From positions 214,577 through 278,576 of the forward strand of contig JADNRZ010000038.1 in assembly GCA_015501605.1 (NCBI GenBank): DNA of 64,000 bases. The letters run 5' to 3'. The notes beneath the pieces were generated by a model. That model was not told the origin of the DNA and ran no database searches. It saw nothing but the letters and a program-made list of their open reading frames with translations. Shown in pieces: positions 11,086 to 23,200 of the stretch; the first letter of the stretch is position 1; each line of letters begins with the position of its first letter. Origin of the DNA: Panaeolus papilionaceus. Taxonomy: Eukaryota > Basidiomycota > Agaricomycetes > Agaricales. The translations under genes were made by a program, and so were the position numbers.

Positions 11086-12157
11086 TTAGTGGTAAGTTCG
11101 ATTTCCGTTTAGCGTTCATGTTACTTTAAATCTGTACAAGGACCGTTACTGATTCTTGTCTATTATCAGGTCTTTTTACCTTGCACAATTCCCGGCATCG
11201 AGATGTGTTATCTCTCTTTCTCCAACATCGGCCGAGTCCACCTATTTCCTTTCCTTTTTCTACTTCCCACTCTCCTCTCATCGCGTGTCCTTGCATCCTA
11301 GTCTATTGAGATGACTGTCACATGGGGGTGTTGCGCCATTCTATGCTGCTGCATCATCTTACCACCAACGAGCAGGTTAAATGTAGCTAGCCTCCTACTT
11401 CTAGTAATATTTCCACCCCATCTGCTTGCAGCGACACGGCTCTTTAGCTTTGAATCTATGCAATAAACGTTCCATTGATCGGAGACAATCAAACACGACT
11501 TGCGAAGCTTGATATAAGGCGGGTTAGGTTTTATATACACTCTATTCGTGCAGATTCAGTCGGACGAATGTAGCATAGCAATAAACCCCATGTAAATCAC
11601 CGGACCAATCATCAAGATGCTCGTCTATGCAATCCTCCTTGGATAATACGAGAATTTGACTTCCTTGACAAGTATTGTTTAAGATTATCTTACTCGTTTC
11701 TACCTCCTGCCATCAATTGTGGCACTTCTAAGGACCTTGAACTATGGAAAGCGAGTGCTTTCCATACTGAACAGGATCGTGTGACCGTTGTTGGCCAAGT
11801 CTATTCACTTGCAATGTCTTGCGTCCGACTCTCATATCCAGATTCACGGGTCGCAGTGTGTCTACGGCTGATGAATTTATTTTACTTTCACGACAATCAC
11901 GGTGTCTTCTGTTGTGTTCAACCCTGTGGCGATCATTATTCAGGCGGTGGACCCACCTCTTGTTCCGAGTCAGCAACGCAGCAATGATACATAGGATTAG
12001 CAGTCACAAGTATATATGGACTTGCTCGTTCTGTAAGAGGTTCATTTCGTCACTAGCCCTCTATAGGCACGACGACTGCTATGGAGTACGTTTCTATATT
12101 CTTCATCGTGTTCTGGAGCAACGGATCTAAATCATCTCAATATCAATCCTCATAAAG
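11086..12157. other. intergenic, duplicated flank of the small-protein unit
   Basis: No gene supported. Several stretches match 5702-6450, so this is the second copy of the same intergenic block. Confidence 0.5.
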
Positions 12158-12611
12158 GCCCGATGTCTTTGACGGGGTTCCCAAACCCCCAGCAGGCTAC
12201 TTGAAAACACCTCCCATCGTGAACATGGACGAATCAAAAGGACCTCTAGTCTTCAGTCGTGTTTATGCCATTCCAGTGCTTTCGTACGAGATTGACCACT
12301 TTGTCAGAAAGTACTTCTCAGAGGACTTGGAGGGTTACCAAGATCTTTATGATGTCTTTACCCACAACTTCCCCGGCCGCCCAGTCGAGACCAGCTGCAT
12401 CGCGAGGGTTCTCATGCCAATCCCAGACAAGGATGGTAAGTACAGGTTGAAGGGACGCATGTTGAAGGCTCTTGCGGTCGTGATTGGCTCTAATCTCGAT
12501 GAGGTGGACCGAAAAAAGGCAGAGGATATTGAGTTGGTGAAGAAGATTCAGGAAATGTTTGAGGTCGACACACAGCCCGCCTGGTATTATTACGACGTAC
12601 CTGGCGAGTAA
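12158..12611 (+). CDS. small lineage-specific protein, divergent paralogue D (5' end unresolved)
   Basis: The frame is open from about 12159 (PDVFDGVPKP) to a stop at 12609-12611. A plausible acceptor (AAAG) immediately precedes it, so one or two upstream exons are probably missing from this model. The family blocks are present but diverged: KGPLVFSRVYAIPVLSYEID, FVRKYFSEDLEG, FPGRPVETSC, LAVVIGSNLDEVDRKKAE and KIQEMFEVDTQPAWYYYD. It lacks the GVYNKKPSKG wording of A and C. It occupies the same place relative to C as truncated paralogue B does relative to A. Because the frame is intact over 150 codons I treat it as a gene, not a pseudogene. Function unknown. Confidence 0.5.
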
Positions 12612-13129
12612 TTCGACATGACAATCGTACGTATTATACGATATGTATATATATATTTTGACGCCAGGTGTCGTTCGCACTGCTATATTACTTTCTCGCA
12701 CAATGTGATCTTGTGTATTGTTCACCGTTGTGTTTGCTTTGCTTTCGATATAGTTGACTTCAGTTTTCACTGTGTTATCGTAAATAAAATCAATATTCCG
12801 TCTTTGGTGTACTATCCCGACGTGCTCTCGATCCTACTTCTAATTTGACTATCATGGACTCATGGACGACTCGCATGCTGACTCTTCTGTTCTCGAACAT
12901 CCTAAGGTCTGTGACCTGATATGGAACCACAATCCAGTGCTTCCGCAGTACCGCTATATCCTGGTTTTGACTCTTTGCATATACATGATCCTTGAAAAGC
13001 CATGATACTATACTCAATGTCGACGTCCTGTCATGGACTTCAATCCCTTACATTTTCCAGTGCGCAGCTCGCTCCATGGTTCTGACTACCTGTCCTCCAT
13101 TTCGATGGAAACGCAACTCACATTAGTTC
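12612..13129. other. intergenic
   Basis: AT-rich and without a supportable gene. Confidence 0.5.
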
Positions 13130-13304
13130 CAGGTATCTCAGAAAAGATAGACGGCTTTTCCTCTACGCTCCGGCTTTTGATTTTATTCAGTTTGGAGTGA
13201 TATAACCCAACGCAGCCCTTTTTGTTTGTATCACTCCAAACTATATAAAATCAATAAGCGGGGCGGCGTAAAAGCAAAGCGGTCTATCGTTCCTGAGATA
13301 GCTG
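13130..13304. mobile_element. 175-bp foldback miniature element (MITE-like)
   Basis: The two halves are inverted copies of each other over about 73 bp: left 13130-13203 starts CAGGTATCTCAG and ends with GTTTGGAGTGATA, and the right half to 13304 reads back as CAGCTATCTCAG through GTTTGGAGTGATA, with about 75-80% identity. Only a short loop (about 25 bp) separates the arms. It carries no coding sequence. The structure is that of a short palindromic non-autonomous DNA transposon. No target duplication is certain. Confidence 0.7.
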
Positions 13305-14421
13305 TAATGCTTGGTGATGCTGATATTGTTTAACATTCAAAACCCGTCTTGACTCAGTGGGTCGTTGACCTACTCTCAACCCAAGCTTGCATTCCTATCT
13401 CGAGCTCTCTTTGTGTATTGCAGATATTCTTAAATAGGATTGTAATGAGGGAGGGTTCAAACGATAATGTTATTGGCATCGAGGGTCTGGTGGTCTCAAC
13501 GTGAGCATGTCGGGCGGTATCTCTGAGGCAAATCTTACGGCAATTTGGATTTTCATATGTACAGGAAGTGGAATGCTCCTATCCGAAGCGCTCCTTAATC
13601 CCTTCAAACCGCTTGGGGACATACAATATTCTGGTTTTGTCGTTATTGCTCTAATTCTCGGTCTTATATAAAATTATTTCAGGCATCTTATGGGTCTACA
13701 TACAAGTACCAGTACCTAGCAAACCCTGTCCACTGCAAATCCATGGTCCGGACACAAATGGGATCATACTTCGGTGTCAACTCTGTTTTAAATCTATCAT
13801 GGACTTAAACAGGAGGTGTTCTGTTCCCAGACGGAGCTGATAATACCAAGAATCCGGAACGCTTGCTCATTTCAAACCTCAGTGATTGATTTTATCTGGC
13901 GGCTTCACATAAAATCCGAGCCACACGGCAAATCGCCTCGCAGAATGACCGTGTTGCCCCATCATGACACCTGATATTTCCCTTGCGAAAGCCACAAGTT
14001 ATATCATACCACATACAGATTCATGCTTGAATTTATTTGTTTTTCTAGCCATCCATGCTCAAAGTTCTGTGAAACGAGAGGAGGGATACGACAGAAAGCC
14101 CCTATCGAAATTGATGTGTTACTGATCCGTTCCCAGTTTGACTGATCCGATCTCGGGGCTCCGATGTCCCATTATCAGGCCACATTCTTTTCTCTCCGCC
14201 GTCAACGCTCTTAAACTCGTCCTGTCATTTGGTTTATATATTGAGGGTATGTGATTATATATAAGGCCATTAATTTACAGTAAACCCTGACATCTTTCTT
14301 TCGGTCAATCTCCCACCCAATTTGGCTCCTAATCCATCGATAACAGGGTTCAACCAAGGTTAAAATTCACCCATCGCTTCCAACTTCATCGATACCTTTA
14401 GCCTAAATACCCGTCTAGACT
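13305..14421. other. intergenic, upstream region of the farnesyl diphosphate synthase gene
   Basis: No gene seen. The TATATATA words at 14235-14263 could serve as promoter elements for the gene starting at 14422. Confidence 0.4.
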
Positions 14422-15707
14422 ATGTCTGCTGAACAAAAAGCTGCCAGACGCGCAAAATTCGAGGGAGTCTTCGAGAAAATCAGGGATGAGCTCATTGAGC
14501 ACATCAAAGGGGAGGGCATGCCAGAGGAGGCGGTAGAGTGGTACAAAAATGTGCGTTTTAGTCATATTTTTCATGCTTTGAGACTGATACACGCGTTAAA
14601 CTTGTGTAGAACTTGAACTACAATGTGCCAGGAGGAAAGCTCAACCGTGGCATGTCTGTCGTTGACACAGTTGAGATTCTCAAGGGCCGTCCATTGTCAG
14701 ACGACGAGTACTTCAAGAGCGCACTTCTTGGATGGTGTATTGAACTCGTTAGTATCACGTCAATTGTTATGTTTCTGCTGAATGAACAGGCCGATTCCGC
14801 AGCTCCAAGCGTTCTTCTTGGTATCTGACGATATCATGGACGCCTCCATTACGCGTCGTGGTCAGCCCTGCTGGTATCGCGTTCCCCATGTTGGGATGCT
14901 TGCTATCAACGACTCATTCATGCTGGAGGGTGCTATCTATCACCTGTTGAAGGTTCATTTCCGCACTGAAAGCTACTACGTCGATCTCCTCGAGTTGATG
15001 CACGACGTTACATACCGAACTGAGATAGGGCAACTCATTGATCTCATCACTGCCCCTGAAGACAAGGTCGATCTGAACAAGTTCTCTCTTGAACGGTGCG
15101 TTGCCTATTTTTATTTCTCCTTCGTTTATGATATTAATTTCATGTATCAATCAATTATAGCCACCGCCTTATTGTCGTGTACAAAACCGCCTACTACTCC
15201 TTCTACCTCCCCGTTGCCCTCGCACTTCGCGTTGCTGGCATTCCTGAATCCTACAACATCCCCAACTCTCCAACCCCCGTCAAGCCTTATCAGGTTGCGC
15301 TTGGCATCCTCATCCCACTCGGCGAATACTTCCAAATCCAGGACGATTTCCTCGACTTCTCCGGTGCCCCAGAGCAGATCGGAAAGATCGGCACCGATAT
15401 CGTTGATAATAAGTGCTCATGGGTCATCAACACAGCTCTCAAGGTTGCTTCTCCGGAACAGAGGGCTATTCTGGACCAGCATTATGGTCGCAAGGACCCT
15501 GGTGCTGCGAATGGTCTTGGAGAGCACGATAGGATCGTCAAGGCCGTGTATGAAGATCTTAACATCAGGAAGATTTATGCTGATTACGAGGGGAGCGTCG
15601 TCAGTGACCTCAGGAAGAAGATTTCAGAGATCGTTGAGGTTGAGGGTGGCTTGAAGAGGGAGGTCTTCGAAAGCTTCCTTGGTAAGATCTACAAGAGAAG
15701 CAAGTAA
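14422..15707 (+). CDS. ERG20: farnesyl diphosphate synthase
   Basis: Exons 14422-14550, 14610-14747, 14803-15095 and 15161-15707 give 368 residues. The enzyme condenses dimethylallyl and geranyl diphosphate with isopentenyl diphosphate to make farnesyl diphosphate, the branch point to sterols, prenylated proteins and sesquiterpenes. Both aspartate-rich Mg-binding motifs are present: DDIMD at about 98-102 and DDFLD at about 248-252, together with the GGKLNRG substrate-binding motif near 50 and a KT pair at 195-196. Two phenylalanines lie four and five residues before the first motif, the arrangement that limits chain length to C15 in eukaryotic enzymes. The acceptor of intron 2 is taken at CCGCAG before 14803 because only that restores the conserved [10 protein letters not shown]. 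Complete and apparently functional. Next gene downstream is a convergent acyltransferase. Confidence 0.93.
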
Positions 15708-15893
15708 ATGTATTATTGTTATAGTCGGTGAAGTAATTAGTTGTATTCTCTATTTGAATTCAAAGTATTTCAGGGATAGTATATATATCTTGAGATAAAC
15801 AACGGAGGAAAGAAAATTTCTACTGATACTACACCGACAATATAGTGAGTTATTTATAGACACCTTATCAAAGCCCCTATTTGTCGACCGGCG

Positions 15894-16538
15894 TTATAAT
15901 TTCTGTGACATCAAATCCGTCCAAACAAGCGCTGCCTCTCCCTCCAAGGTAGCAAACGGCCTCTTCCCATCTACTTCGTAGTCCTTGAACGGAATGGCGT
16001 GCTCCTCTTTCCATCGGAATACCTTCTTGGCGATATGACGAGTAATTGGGGATGTGACCTCAGCCATAACAATGTCATAGCGGGGGTCCCGTTTCGCAAT
16101 CCTCAGGGTCTCACGGAGGAGAGCGGTAAAGATGCCAGAGCCCTCGTACTTCGGCTTGGTTGCACCCAAAGCACAGTGCAGGACGCGGCTCTCTGGGATC
16201 CCTCGCGGGAGCAAGACGCGCTCCTTTAGTGGTGCGTAGAATTCATGAAGGAACTGCAGGAATGCTGCGCCCTCCTTGATCGTCTCTCCGGAGTCGGAGT
16301 GATAGGGGACATTGACCAACACGGCTGCTAGCTCTCCAGTTTTGATTTCTTCTGCGAGTACAGTCGTTTTGAGGTCGACCTCCTTCACGAAGATGTCGTA
16401 GATGGCGTGGAAGCCAGCGACGGAGATGTTGAGGTGGCTTGCTGTTGGCTCGGTGGCGAGAAATACTTCTGTGACGAGATCCCGTATGGCTGGAAGGTCA
16501 TCATTGCGAGGTGTCCTAATGGTGAACTTGTGGGACAT
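15894..16538 (-). CDS. GNAT-family N-acyltransferase, paralogue 1
   Basis: A single-exon gene of 214 residues. The order of elements fits GNAT acyl-CoA N-acyltransferases: an N-terminal strand and helix (IRTPRNDDLPAIRDLV), a long central region, a conserved RVLHCALGATKPKYEGSGIF block that should correspond to the acetyl-CoA pyrophosphate-binding loop region, and the C-terminal FKDYEVDGKRPFATLEGEAA. Architecture and ending resemble arylalkylamine N-acetyltransferase-like fungal proteins, so acetylation of a small amine is a reasonable guess, but the substrate cannot be read from sequence. It is the first of a local family with further copies at 18826, 29613 and decayed copies at 28690-29150 and 30349-30999. 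It faces the farnesyl diphosphate synthase gene tail to tail. Confidence 0.78.
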   Translation of the reverse strand: MSHKFTIRTPRNDDLPAIRDLVTEVFLATEPTASHLNISVAGFHAIYDIFVKEVDLKTTVLAEEIKTGELAAVLVNVPYHSDSGETIKEGAAFLQFLHEFYAPLKERVLLPRGIPESRVLHCALGATKPKYEGSGIFTALLRETLRIAKRDPRYDIVMAEVTSPITRHIAKKVFRWKEEHAIPFKDYEVDGKRPFATLEGEAALVWTDLMSQKL

Positions 16539-17368
16539 TGGTGATTTCTTGAGTAGTGGTTAATTGAAGAGCGTCAACTCAGTCTCACTTTTATGCTCGC
16601 AGTGCGCGTCTATTCAATAACATTAAGCAAGATAAAGGATGACAGTTCCCGATTATGTGCACAAGAGGGAAGGGTATAGAAATCCCCGGTTGTATTATTC
16701 AATGTTGCCTGCCATTTTACTGCATTTTATCAATGTTCGGGACATACATGTCTCCCTGATAGATCGAAGTAGATGTGTACACGTATACAATTGGTGACAA
16801 GCACGAAACTGCATTATAGCTCGAATGACTCACGCACAATCATCCCGGTTCTGATCGCTTAGTACAGGGCACCTATGGGACTCGTTCTTCTGTTCCTGAT
16901 TTTTGTACAGCTTTTCTCCATTGCGTGCTCTTGATTATCAATAGCTTCTGATTACACCGCCTCATGATCAGCCTGCCGCATTTTGTTCAACTGACTTTCC
17001 ATTGCGTGCTCTTGTTTCGCAGGGTCTTTTCCTCTGCTCGATACCTTGACTCCAGGTGGAAGCGCTTCGAGTCTAGCCATTTCCTTATTCTGAAATGACA
17101 CGCTCTCCGTGGGGGACAGAGGGGCCACGCAATATGCCATGACTGCGATGGAGATTATGACCCTCATCCAAGGGGCAACGAGAAAACGCCGTGCAAAGCC
17201 GTGCGCTGCCGTGATCCCATTACCATGCGCAACAGCGAATATCATGGCTTTGCACAGCTTTGAACAGCTCCTCACTTGAGTGCACAGTAGCACGGTAGTG
17301 AATAAATAGGTAGTGTACTATTAGAGCGACTATTTTTCACAGATTCCCGTGTCTCTGTACGTCTTAGA

Positions 17369-17505
17369 CACGGTAGGGACACGGCACGCACGGTTCACCA
17401 CGGCAGGGACACGGCTTTTCACGGCTTTTCACGTCCTTGCACGGCGCTTCACGTCTCTGCACGGTTTTCGGTATTTTCAGCACGGCAGTGGCATGTCTCT
17501 CACGG
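17369..17505 (+). repeat. CACGG-rich short interspersed repeat field 1
   Basis: Ten CACGG pentamers in about 137 bases at irregular spacing, mostly 8-20 bases, plus CACGT variants. Three inverse copies (CCGTG) lie at about 17189-17213. It is not a simple tandem repeat because the intervening bases vary. Confidence 0.7.
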
Positions 17506-18435
17506 TAAGCTGCGCGGTACGACACAGTTGATTGTATTGTGAACAGAGGTGTGAAATTAGGATAGAATGTTAGATGTAGTTCGCCTTCGTGTATCTAGCT
17601 TATATATAAGTGGTGGAATATCTATGTAGCAAGATTTATGACTATACTATCAATAGGTTCGGTGACAAGTCAAAGATATATAATGTAAGAATGAAATAAT
17701 TAAGCGCCGCACTGACGCGCGTCAGCAGGAATCTCGTCACCTGATTGATACACGTAGAAAGGTAACACAGTTTCAGCTGCTTGTTCCTAGGATGAGGGTC
17801 TGAAACTCAGTAGCACTCGAAATGTTTGCATTTTATTCTTAATGTCTATTCCTGGTGAGAGAAAATGGACATCTCCCGCACTGCTTTGAACAGGACTTGT
17901 CCACTTCCACACACCGTGATGAGCACTGCATCGATATCCCCATATTTTTCTATTTTTCCATATTTTTCCAGCCATCTCTATTCGCATCGGCGCTTCGTTC
18001 ACGCGTTGCGCGCTCTTGGTTTTCGTAGTTTTGAGTATTTTCTTTCTATTTCCATGATTTTACATAGTTTTATATATATCATGATTATGTATCTAGTTTA
18101 CAAAGAATAAAATCCTCTTTCTGCCCCCATATTTCAGGTTTCATCTTCGTATTTCATCTTCGTCGTCGCCCGGTGCCCGTGCCTACCTCGTTAGCATTTA
18201 TATTCTTCGTTTTCGTCATATTTCACTTTGTCTTTGCCCCCAGCTCACATTACACTGGTCTTTCCTTTCCATCTCTTCATCGCTTTCTCACATATCGACC
18301 CCACGAACTCGTACTGCGTGTCAGTACCTTGCCTTTCCATTCTACCGGCTTATCCCTCAGTCACACCTTCACCACTGCTCACCTTTTCACTCAGATAACC
18401 CCACGCACACATCAACGGCCATGCATGGGGCGTGG

Positions 18436-18598
18436 CACGGCACACTCACGGTATGCTGCACGGTACACGCACGGTACACGCACGGTACATGTACGATTAT
18501 GCACGGCTCGCTCACGGTTCCGCACGGCTTTGCACGGTTTTACTATGACCCTGCACGGTAATGCACGGTCGCGCACGGCAGATCCCGGCTTTGCACGG
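18436..18598 (+). repeat. CACGG-rich short interspersed repeat field 2
   Basis: Thirteen CACGG pentamers in about 163 bases, with local units such as CACGGTACACG repeated back to back. Same motif and orientation as field 1, 0.9 kb away. Confidence 0.7.
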
Positions 18599-18825
18599 CG
18601 TTTTACCTATGCCCTCATCCAAGTGGTCAGAAGTCAAGGTTCGGCACCAATGTATACTCTCTCAAATTTTACCTCCGATGGCTCACGGTTTTCGTTCTCA
18701 TATCAAGTTTTGAAAATGATTATGACTGCTGCTAAACCATATATTTTAAACACTATCCCGGTACTACGTCTCTAAGATTAAAAATCACACCGTTTAAAAG
18801 TTTCTAATTTCAAGTTACATAAGCT

Positions 18826-19485
18826 TTACTTATTCTCTCGCAAGTCTCTCCACAATGCCACCGCTTCCCCCTTGAGCGTTGCAAAGGGTTTCTTCCCTTC
18901 CATCTCGAAGTCTTTGAACTGGATGATGTTTCCTTCTTTGAAACCAACGGCATCTCTGCACACTTTACGGGTACCCCCCGCTGTACACTCAGCTACAGCC
19001 ATGTCCCATCTACCATCCATAGCCTGTCGCAAAGACTCGGTCATCACATTCCAGAAGATTCTCTTGCCCACATAGTCTGGCTTTGTTGCAGCGAGCAAGG
19101 TATGAAGCACCCGGCTTCCTGGGATAGACTCTTTCTCCAGTACGGCCTTGAAGGGCTTGTCGAGCTCTTCGAGCAAACGGATGAGGGGGAGTGCCTTGAC
19201 GATATTCTTCGAGTCGGCTGGGACCTCGTATGGCGTGTTCACGAGAACCGATATGATATCGCTATTTTTTCGTTTTCCTTCGATCTTCTGCTCCTCGGCA
19301 ACGATAGTAGTCTTGAGATCGACGTATGGGTGAACATATTCATCATAGAACTCGAGGAATGCTGGGACGCCCATTTTAAGGTGACTACAGGTCGGCTCGC
19401 GAGTTACGAAGGTATGGGCGACGAGGTTGCGTACAGTGTTGAGGTCGGCTTTGCGAGCAGAACGGTAAATTATTCTGCTAGCCAT
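18826..19485 (-). CDS. GNAT-family N-acyltransferase, paralogue 2
   Basis: A single-exon gene of 219 residues, clearly homologous to the protein at 15894-16538. Shared blocks include ADLNTVRNLVAHTFVTREPTC near the N-terminus, VDLKTTIVAEE, SRVLHTLLAATKPDYVGKRIF in the acetyl-CoA-binding region, MAVAECTAGGTRKV and the C-terminal IIQFKDFEMEGKKPFATLKG. A Lys-rich insertion (KIEGKRKNSD) follows AEE. Complete and without frame breaks. Substrate unknown; arylalkylamine-type N-acetyltransferase activity is inference from overall resemblance. It lies next to the left end of the zinc-finger transposon. Confidence 0.78.
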   Translation of the reverse strand: MASRIIYRSARKADLNTVRNLVAHTFVTREPTCSHLKMGVPAFLEFYDEYVHPYVDLKTTIVAEEQKIEGKRKNSDIISVLVNTPYEVPADSKNIVKALPLIRLLEELDKPFKAVLEKESIPGSRVLHTLLAATKPDYVGKRIFWNVMTESLRQAMDGRWDMAVAECTAGGTRKVCRDAVGFKEGNIIQFKDFEMEGKKPFATLKGEAVALWRDLRENK

Positions 19486-20055
19486 GGCTGATAGGTTGAG
19501 GTGGTAGCTGAACTGGAGAGTTTTTTGTGCAAGGGCCAGTGACTGAATACAAAGCAGGAAGAACTGCTGATGACGATGGGGTGTATCTCCTCGCTCATCT
19601 TATATCCTCATGAAATTGGTTAGCTATTGAAACGATATACCACATGCAGAACTTTAGTGCGGGCGAACAACGCTCCAAATTGCTTGACCCTCCGATGCTT
19701 TCCCGGTTGCTTTATCCATATCTTGATTGAAAAATCTTCACAAAAGAGACTTCTGTGAAAGCCCCCTAAAATGGACAGAAACTCGAGCACAGAAGATAGT
19801 AATTCAAGGTCTATTTTAAGAAGAAAAAAGTCATCTGTGTTCGGGAGATAGCACCTGGATTAGTTCGTCGTGGATAATTCACGGTATGCGCCACGCAACC
19901 CGTGTCCCTGAGCGATATAGTTATCTGTAATCGTGGTCGACGAGCACATTAGATACCGACACCGTTTTGCATATTTTAATCAAATATTTTCACAATAGCA
20001 TTGCTTGGCCGTCGACTACTCGTATAGCTGTATTTTTTTAGAGTATATACAAGAG
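19486..20055. other. intergenic between acyltransferase 2 and the transposon end
   Basis: No gene seen. The start-proximal part (19490-19610) is the likely promoter of the minus-strand acyltransferase. Confidence 0.4.
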
Positions 20056-20297
20056 TAGTGGAAGTGGAAGTGGCTCAATGGAAGTGGAAGTCGCACGGCA
20101 TTACCCGGAGTGCGTATGTAATCGTGATCATCAATGAGAGTTAGGGGTTTCGCGCTGGTTGCTCATTGTTCTGTATCGTAGACAGTAGGACTACAATGAA
20201 TGAATAAAATTAATGACAATGAAAGTTGAATATTTTGCTCAACAGAGGTTGAATATTGACCACTATCTATCTACCACATCGGCTACATTTACTACCT

Positions 20298-23200
20298 ATG
20301 GATAGCAATCCTGCCTTCATTGAGCGCTATCTGCAAGCGCTCGACCCCCAGATACTTTCTGAATATATACAGGAGGTACGTTATCGGATGTGAGGACCAG
20401 TAATCCTTCGAATTAATTATTTTTTTTCAGAAATTTTCTCCGGAATTAGTAGCGCTAGGTTGCTATACTGCAGAAAATGCTCCAACATGGATTGACATCC
20501 AGGAACTCGTCATTTTCGCTGCAAAGCAAATGCAAAGAACCAAGCTGCGTGCATCCAGCGGGACACCTATGCCGACAACACCTGCACGCAATGCTACTTT
20601 AAGCCAGACTGGCGAGCAGTCTAGGTTAACCTTCATGCCGACTCCCAGCAGATCAACCCAGGCATCTTCACAGTTATCTGAAGTGAGAAGATCCAACGAA
20701 GCAATTGAATTATCCGACTCCGATAATAGTCTTGACATTGGGGGACCTACAAAATCGACACATTCCAGTCCTGTAAAACGAAAGCGAGACACACGTAGTA
20801 CCCTGAGTTCTGACTCGGAGATCGAGATCGTATCCAAGCCAAAGCCACAGGCTTCTAAGAAGACTTCCCGACTGAAAAAGAAGCCTCGACAACATGAAAT
20901 TGTCACCCCAGTGTCCGACTCTGACAACAATCCTGAAGAACTGGCTGATATTCGTGTAACAAGGCAGCTCAAAGTTTCGAAGCTTGTCACTATCACAACC
21001 ATCCCATCGACTTGGACCATTATGAAAGGGGCCGCGGCTTATGTTCTAGATCTAAGAGACGATGGGCGGGAATGGAGTGATGCATCAGGCGAACTGCTTT
21101 CAATGGCGTCTATCATTAAATCTCAGGTACGTCAATTTAATTTACATCACCATTGTACAATTATGTAAAGCTAATATTTATTATCTTCACGCTCAGGATC
21201 AGGACGCATGGGGAGGTGGATCTGCTGGTCACACTCAAGCAGCGAAATGCCCTGCAGTGCTGATCTTGGACGGACAGAAGTGTCAGCTTGCTGAACACGA
21301 ATGCCAAGGGATCTATCACTGTAGTGAGCTGGATATGTCACTGCTAGATGATTGTCAACGCTACACACCAGATGATGAAGAAATGAGAGCACTTTTCGAA
21401 GCAGAAAGAGATGTCAATCAAGAGGAGGGTTCATCGCTGAAGATTCTTGCTGCTGCGTATGTTAGGGGTTATCTACTACCTCTATTCTGTATTGACATGT
21501 CTTTCATCTAGATTCTACAAGGAAGCACTCAAAGAGCCATGTAAAGCGACACTAGATAACGGGAATCTGTGTAAAGGTGATCCTGTATATCGCAAGTTCA
21601 AGAAGCAGAGTCATTTTGGAAAACTGGGCTTTATTGGGTGTTCAGACTGGATTCGAGGGATGAAAGGCAGTCACAGGTTTCTCCCCATACCAAAGGATGT
21701 CAAAGAGGAACTTGTAGTTGAGCTCTTCGAATCAGAAATGGAAGTTTTGCTTCTAGAGAGTTAAGTACGAAGCTGTGTGCTCGGGTACTCCATCCACGTA
21801 ATGGCGCCAAAGGATATCAAGAATGCGGTAAGTACCTCTTAATTTAAAGTTTAAACAATTCATCAAGTCGCTAACACTGAATTTCAAGCATATACCCACA
21901 TCAAGGGTGGCAAGGTAGTCCAAGGTCGTCTGGTACACCGTAAATGTCCTGCCAAAATCAAGATTTACTCTCCATTGGATCGAAAAGATCGTCGAGCAGT
22001 GGTCATGTTTTCTGGATATCATAACCACCCACGTTTTCCTGCGACCAGGCTCTCGCGTGAGGGACGAGATAAATATGAGGCTGCTATCCGGGCAAATGGT
22101 GCTTCTCGAACTACTGTACTGAAATGTGATAATGGTGTGTAGATTAAATGACAGTGCAATACAGTTTGAATTTACATGGTTAAAATTCTAGCACCCATAA
22201 CTAAGGAAATTTTCGAAGGCAAGGCCCTTATGGAGGTTGATCCTGCATTGGGAATTGGTCGAAATAGGCGCCAGCTTGTCAAAAAGGCGCGTGTGGTTAA
22301 TCTTCCTCATGGGGATGAATTTGGAGGTGTGTCATGATGTATATTCCTTCGCGCTCATAACTGAGATGTTCATGCATTTAATGAAAAGGTGTTGCTCATA
22401 TCAAGAGTCAGGATGATTCCAAGCTGCCCAAAGAGCAACGTTATATTCACGAAATGCTATCTACTCATGATGGAGTTCAGATAGTGATCACTATGCTCTC
22501 ATCACTCGCAGCCCGTATTCATGATGCAGATTCAACTCTGCACGACACAACATACAAGCGCTGCTATGGTGAATGGAAGGAGTGGGAAGTCGTCATCTGG
22601 GATAAGCGGCTGAATATGCGTATGTACAACTATTGGAATGGCATCATCAGTTACTAAAATCACAATTTCAGGCCTCACTGTCGCACGCATCTACTCTACC
22701 AGAGAGACACGAAAGGCCTTTGAACAAATGTGGGCTGGGTTCTGGAGCACAGTTGAACGAGTAACGGGACAGCCTCTGAAAATGAAATTCATTGATGGTA
22801 CTGGTCTTCGTGCCATTCTCGTTGATGGCTGTAAGGTTCAAGTCGAAGGGTGTGGTGATGCGCTTCTTAAATTGATTGCTACTCGGCCACATGCATGCAT
22901 CAAGGAAACAGACCCCAAGATTATCGTTCAGCACATTGTACGCACCTGCACAGTGCATTTGGAACAGTAAATAAATTAAGACTATTTTTTTATTGACTCA
23001 ATACTTACATAACAGTTTATTTCTAGAAAATTAGACAGTCTTGCACAGTCAGTATCAAAGGAGGTCATGGATCGGATTCGAGGATTTCCATTCCTGAAAA
23101 CTCAGGGAGAGTGTGATGAATTCGTTGAATTCTGTCAGAATTCAGAGTATAAATGTGTGCGAGGTATGTCAGCTTTTGATGCACCAATTTCATTATGTTT

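Larger units (their letters stand above)
16539..18825. other. intergenic with fields of CACGG pentamers
   Basis: No supported gene. Apart from the two CACGG-rich fields listed separately, the region is AT-rich. A 113-codon frame on the minus strand (16952-17293) overlaps inverted copies of the same repeat and is not convincing. Confidence 0.4.

Noticed and set aside
16952..17293. 113-codon minus-strand frame with a hydrophobic segment
   Set aside because: It overlaps inverted CACGG repeats, has no homologous features, and composition explains the frame.
18173..18775. 200-codon plus-strand frame
   Set aside because: Its second half is encoded by the CACGG repeat field. No family-like motifs.
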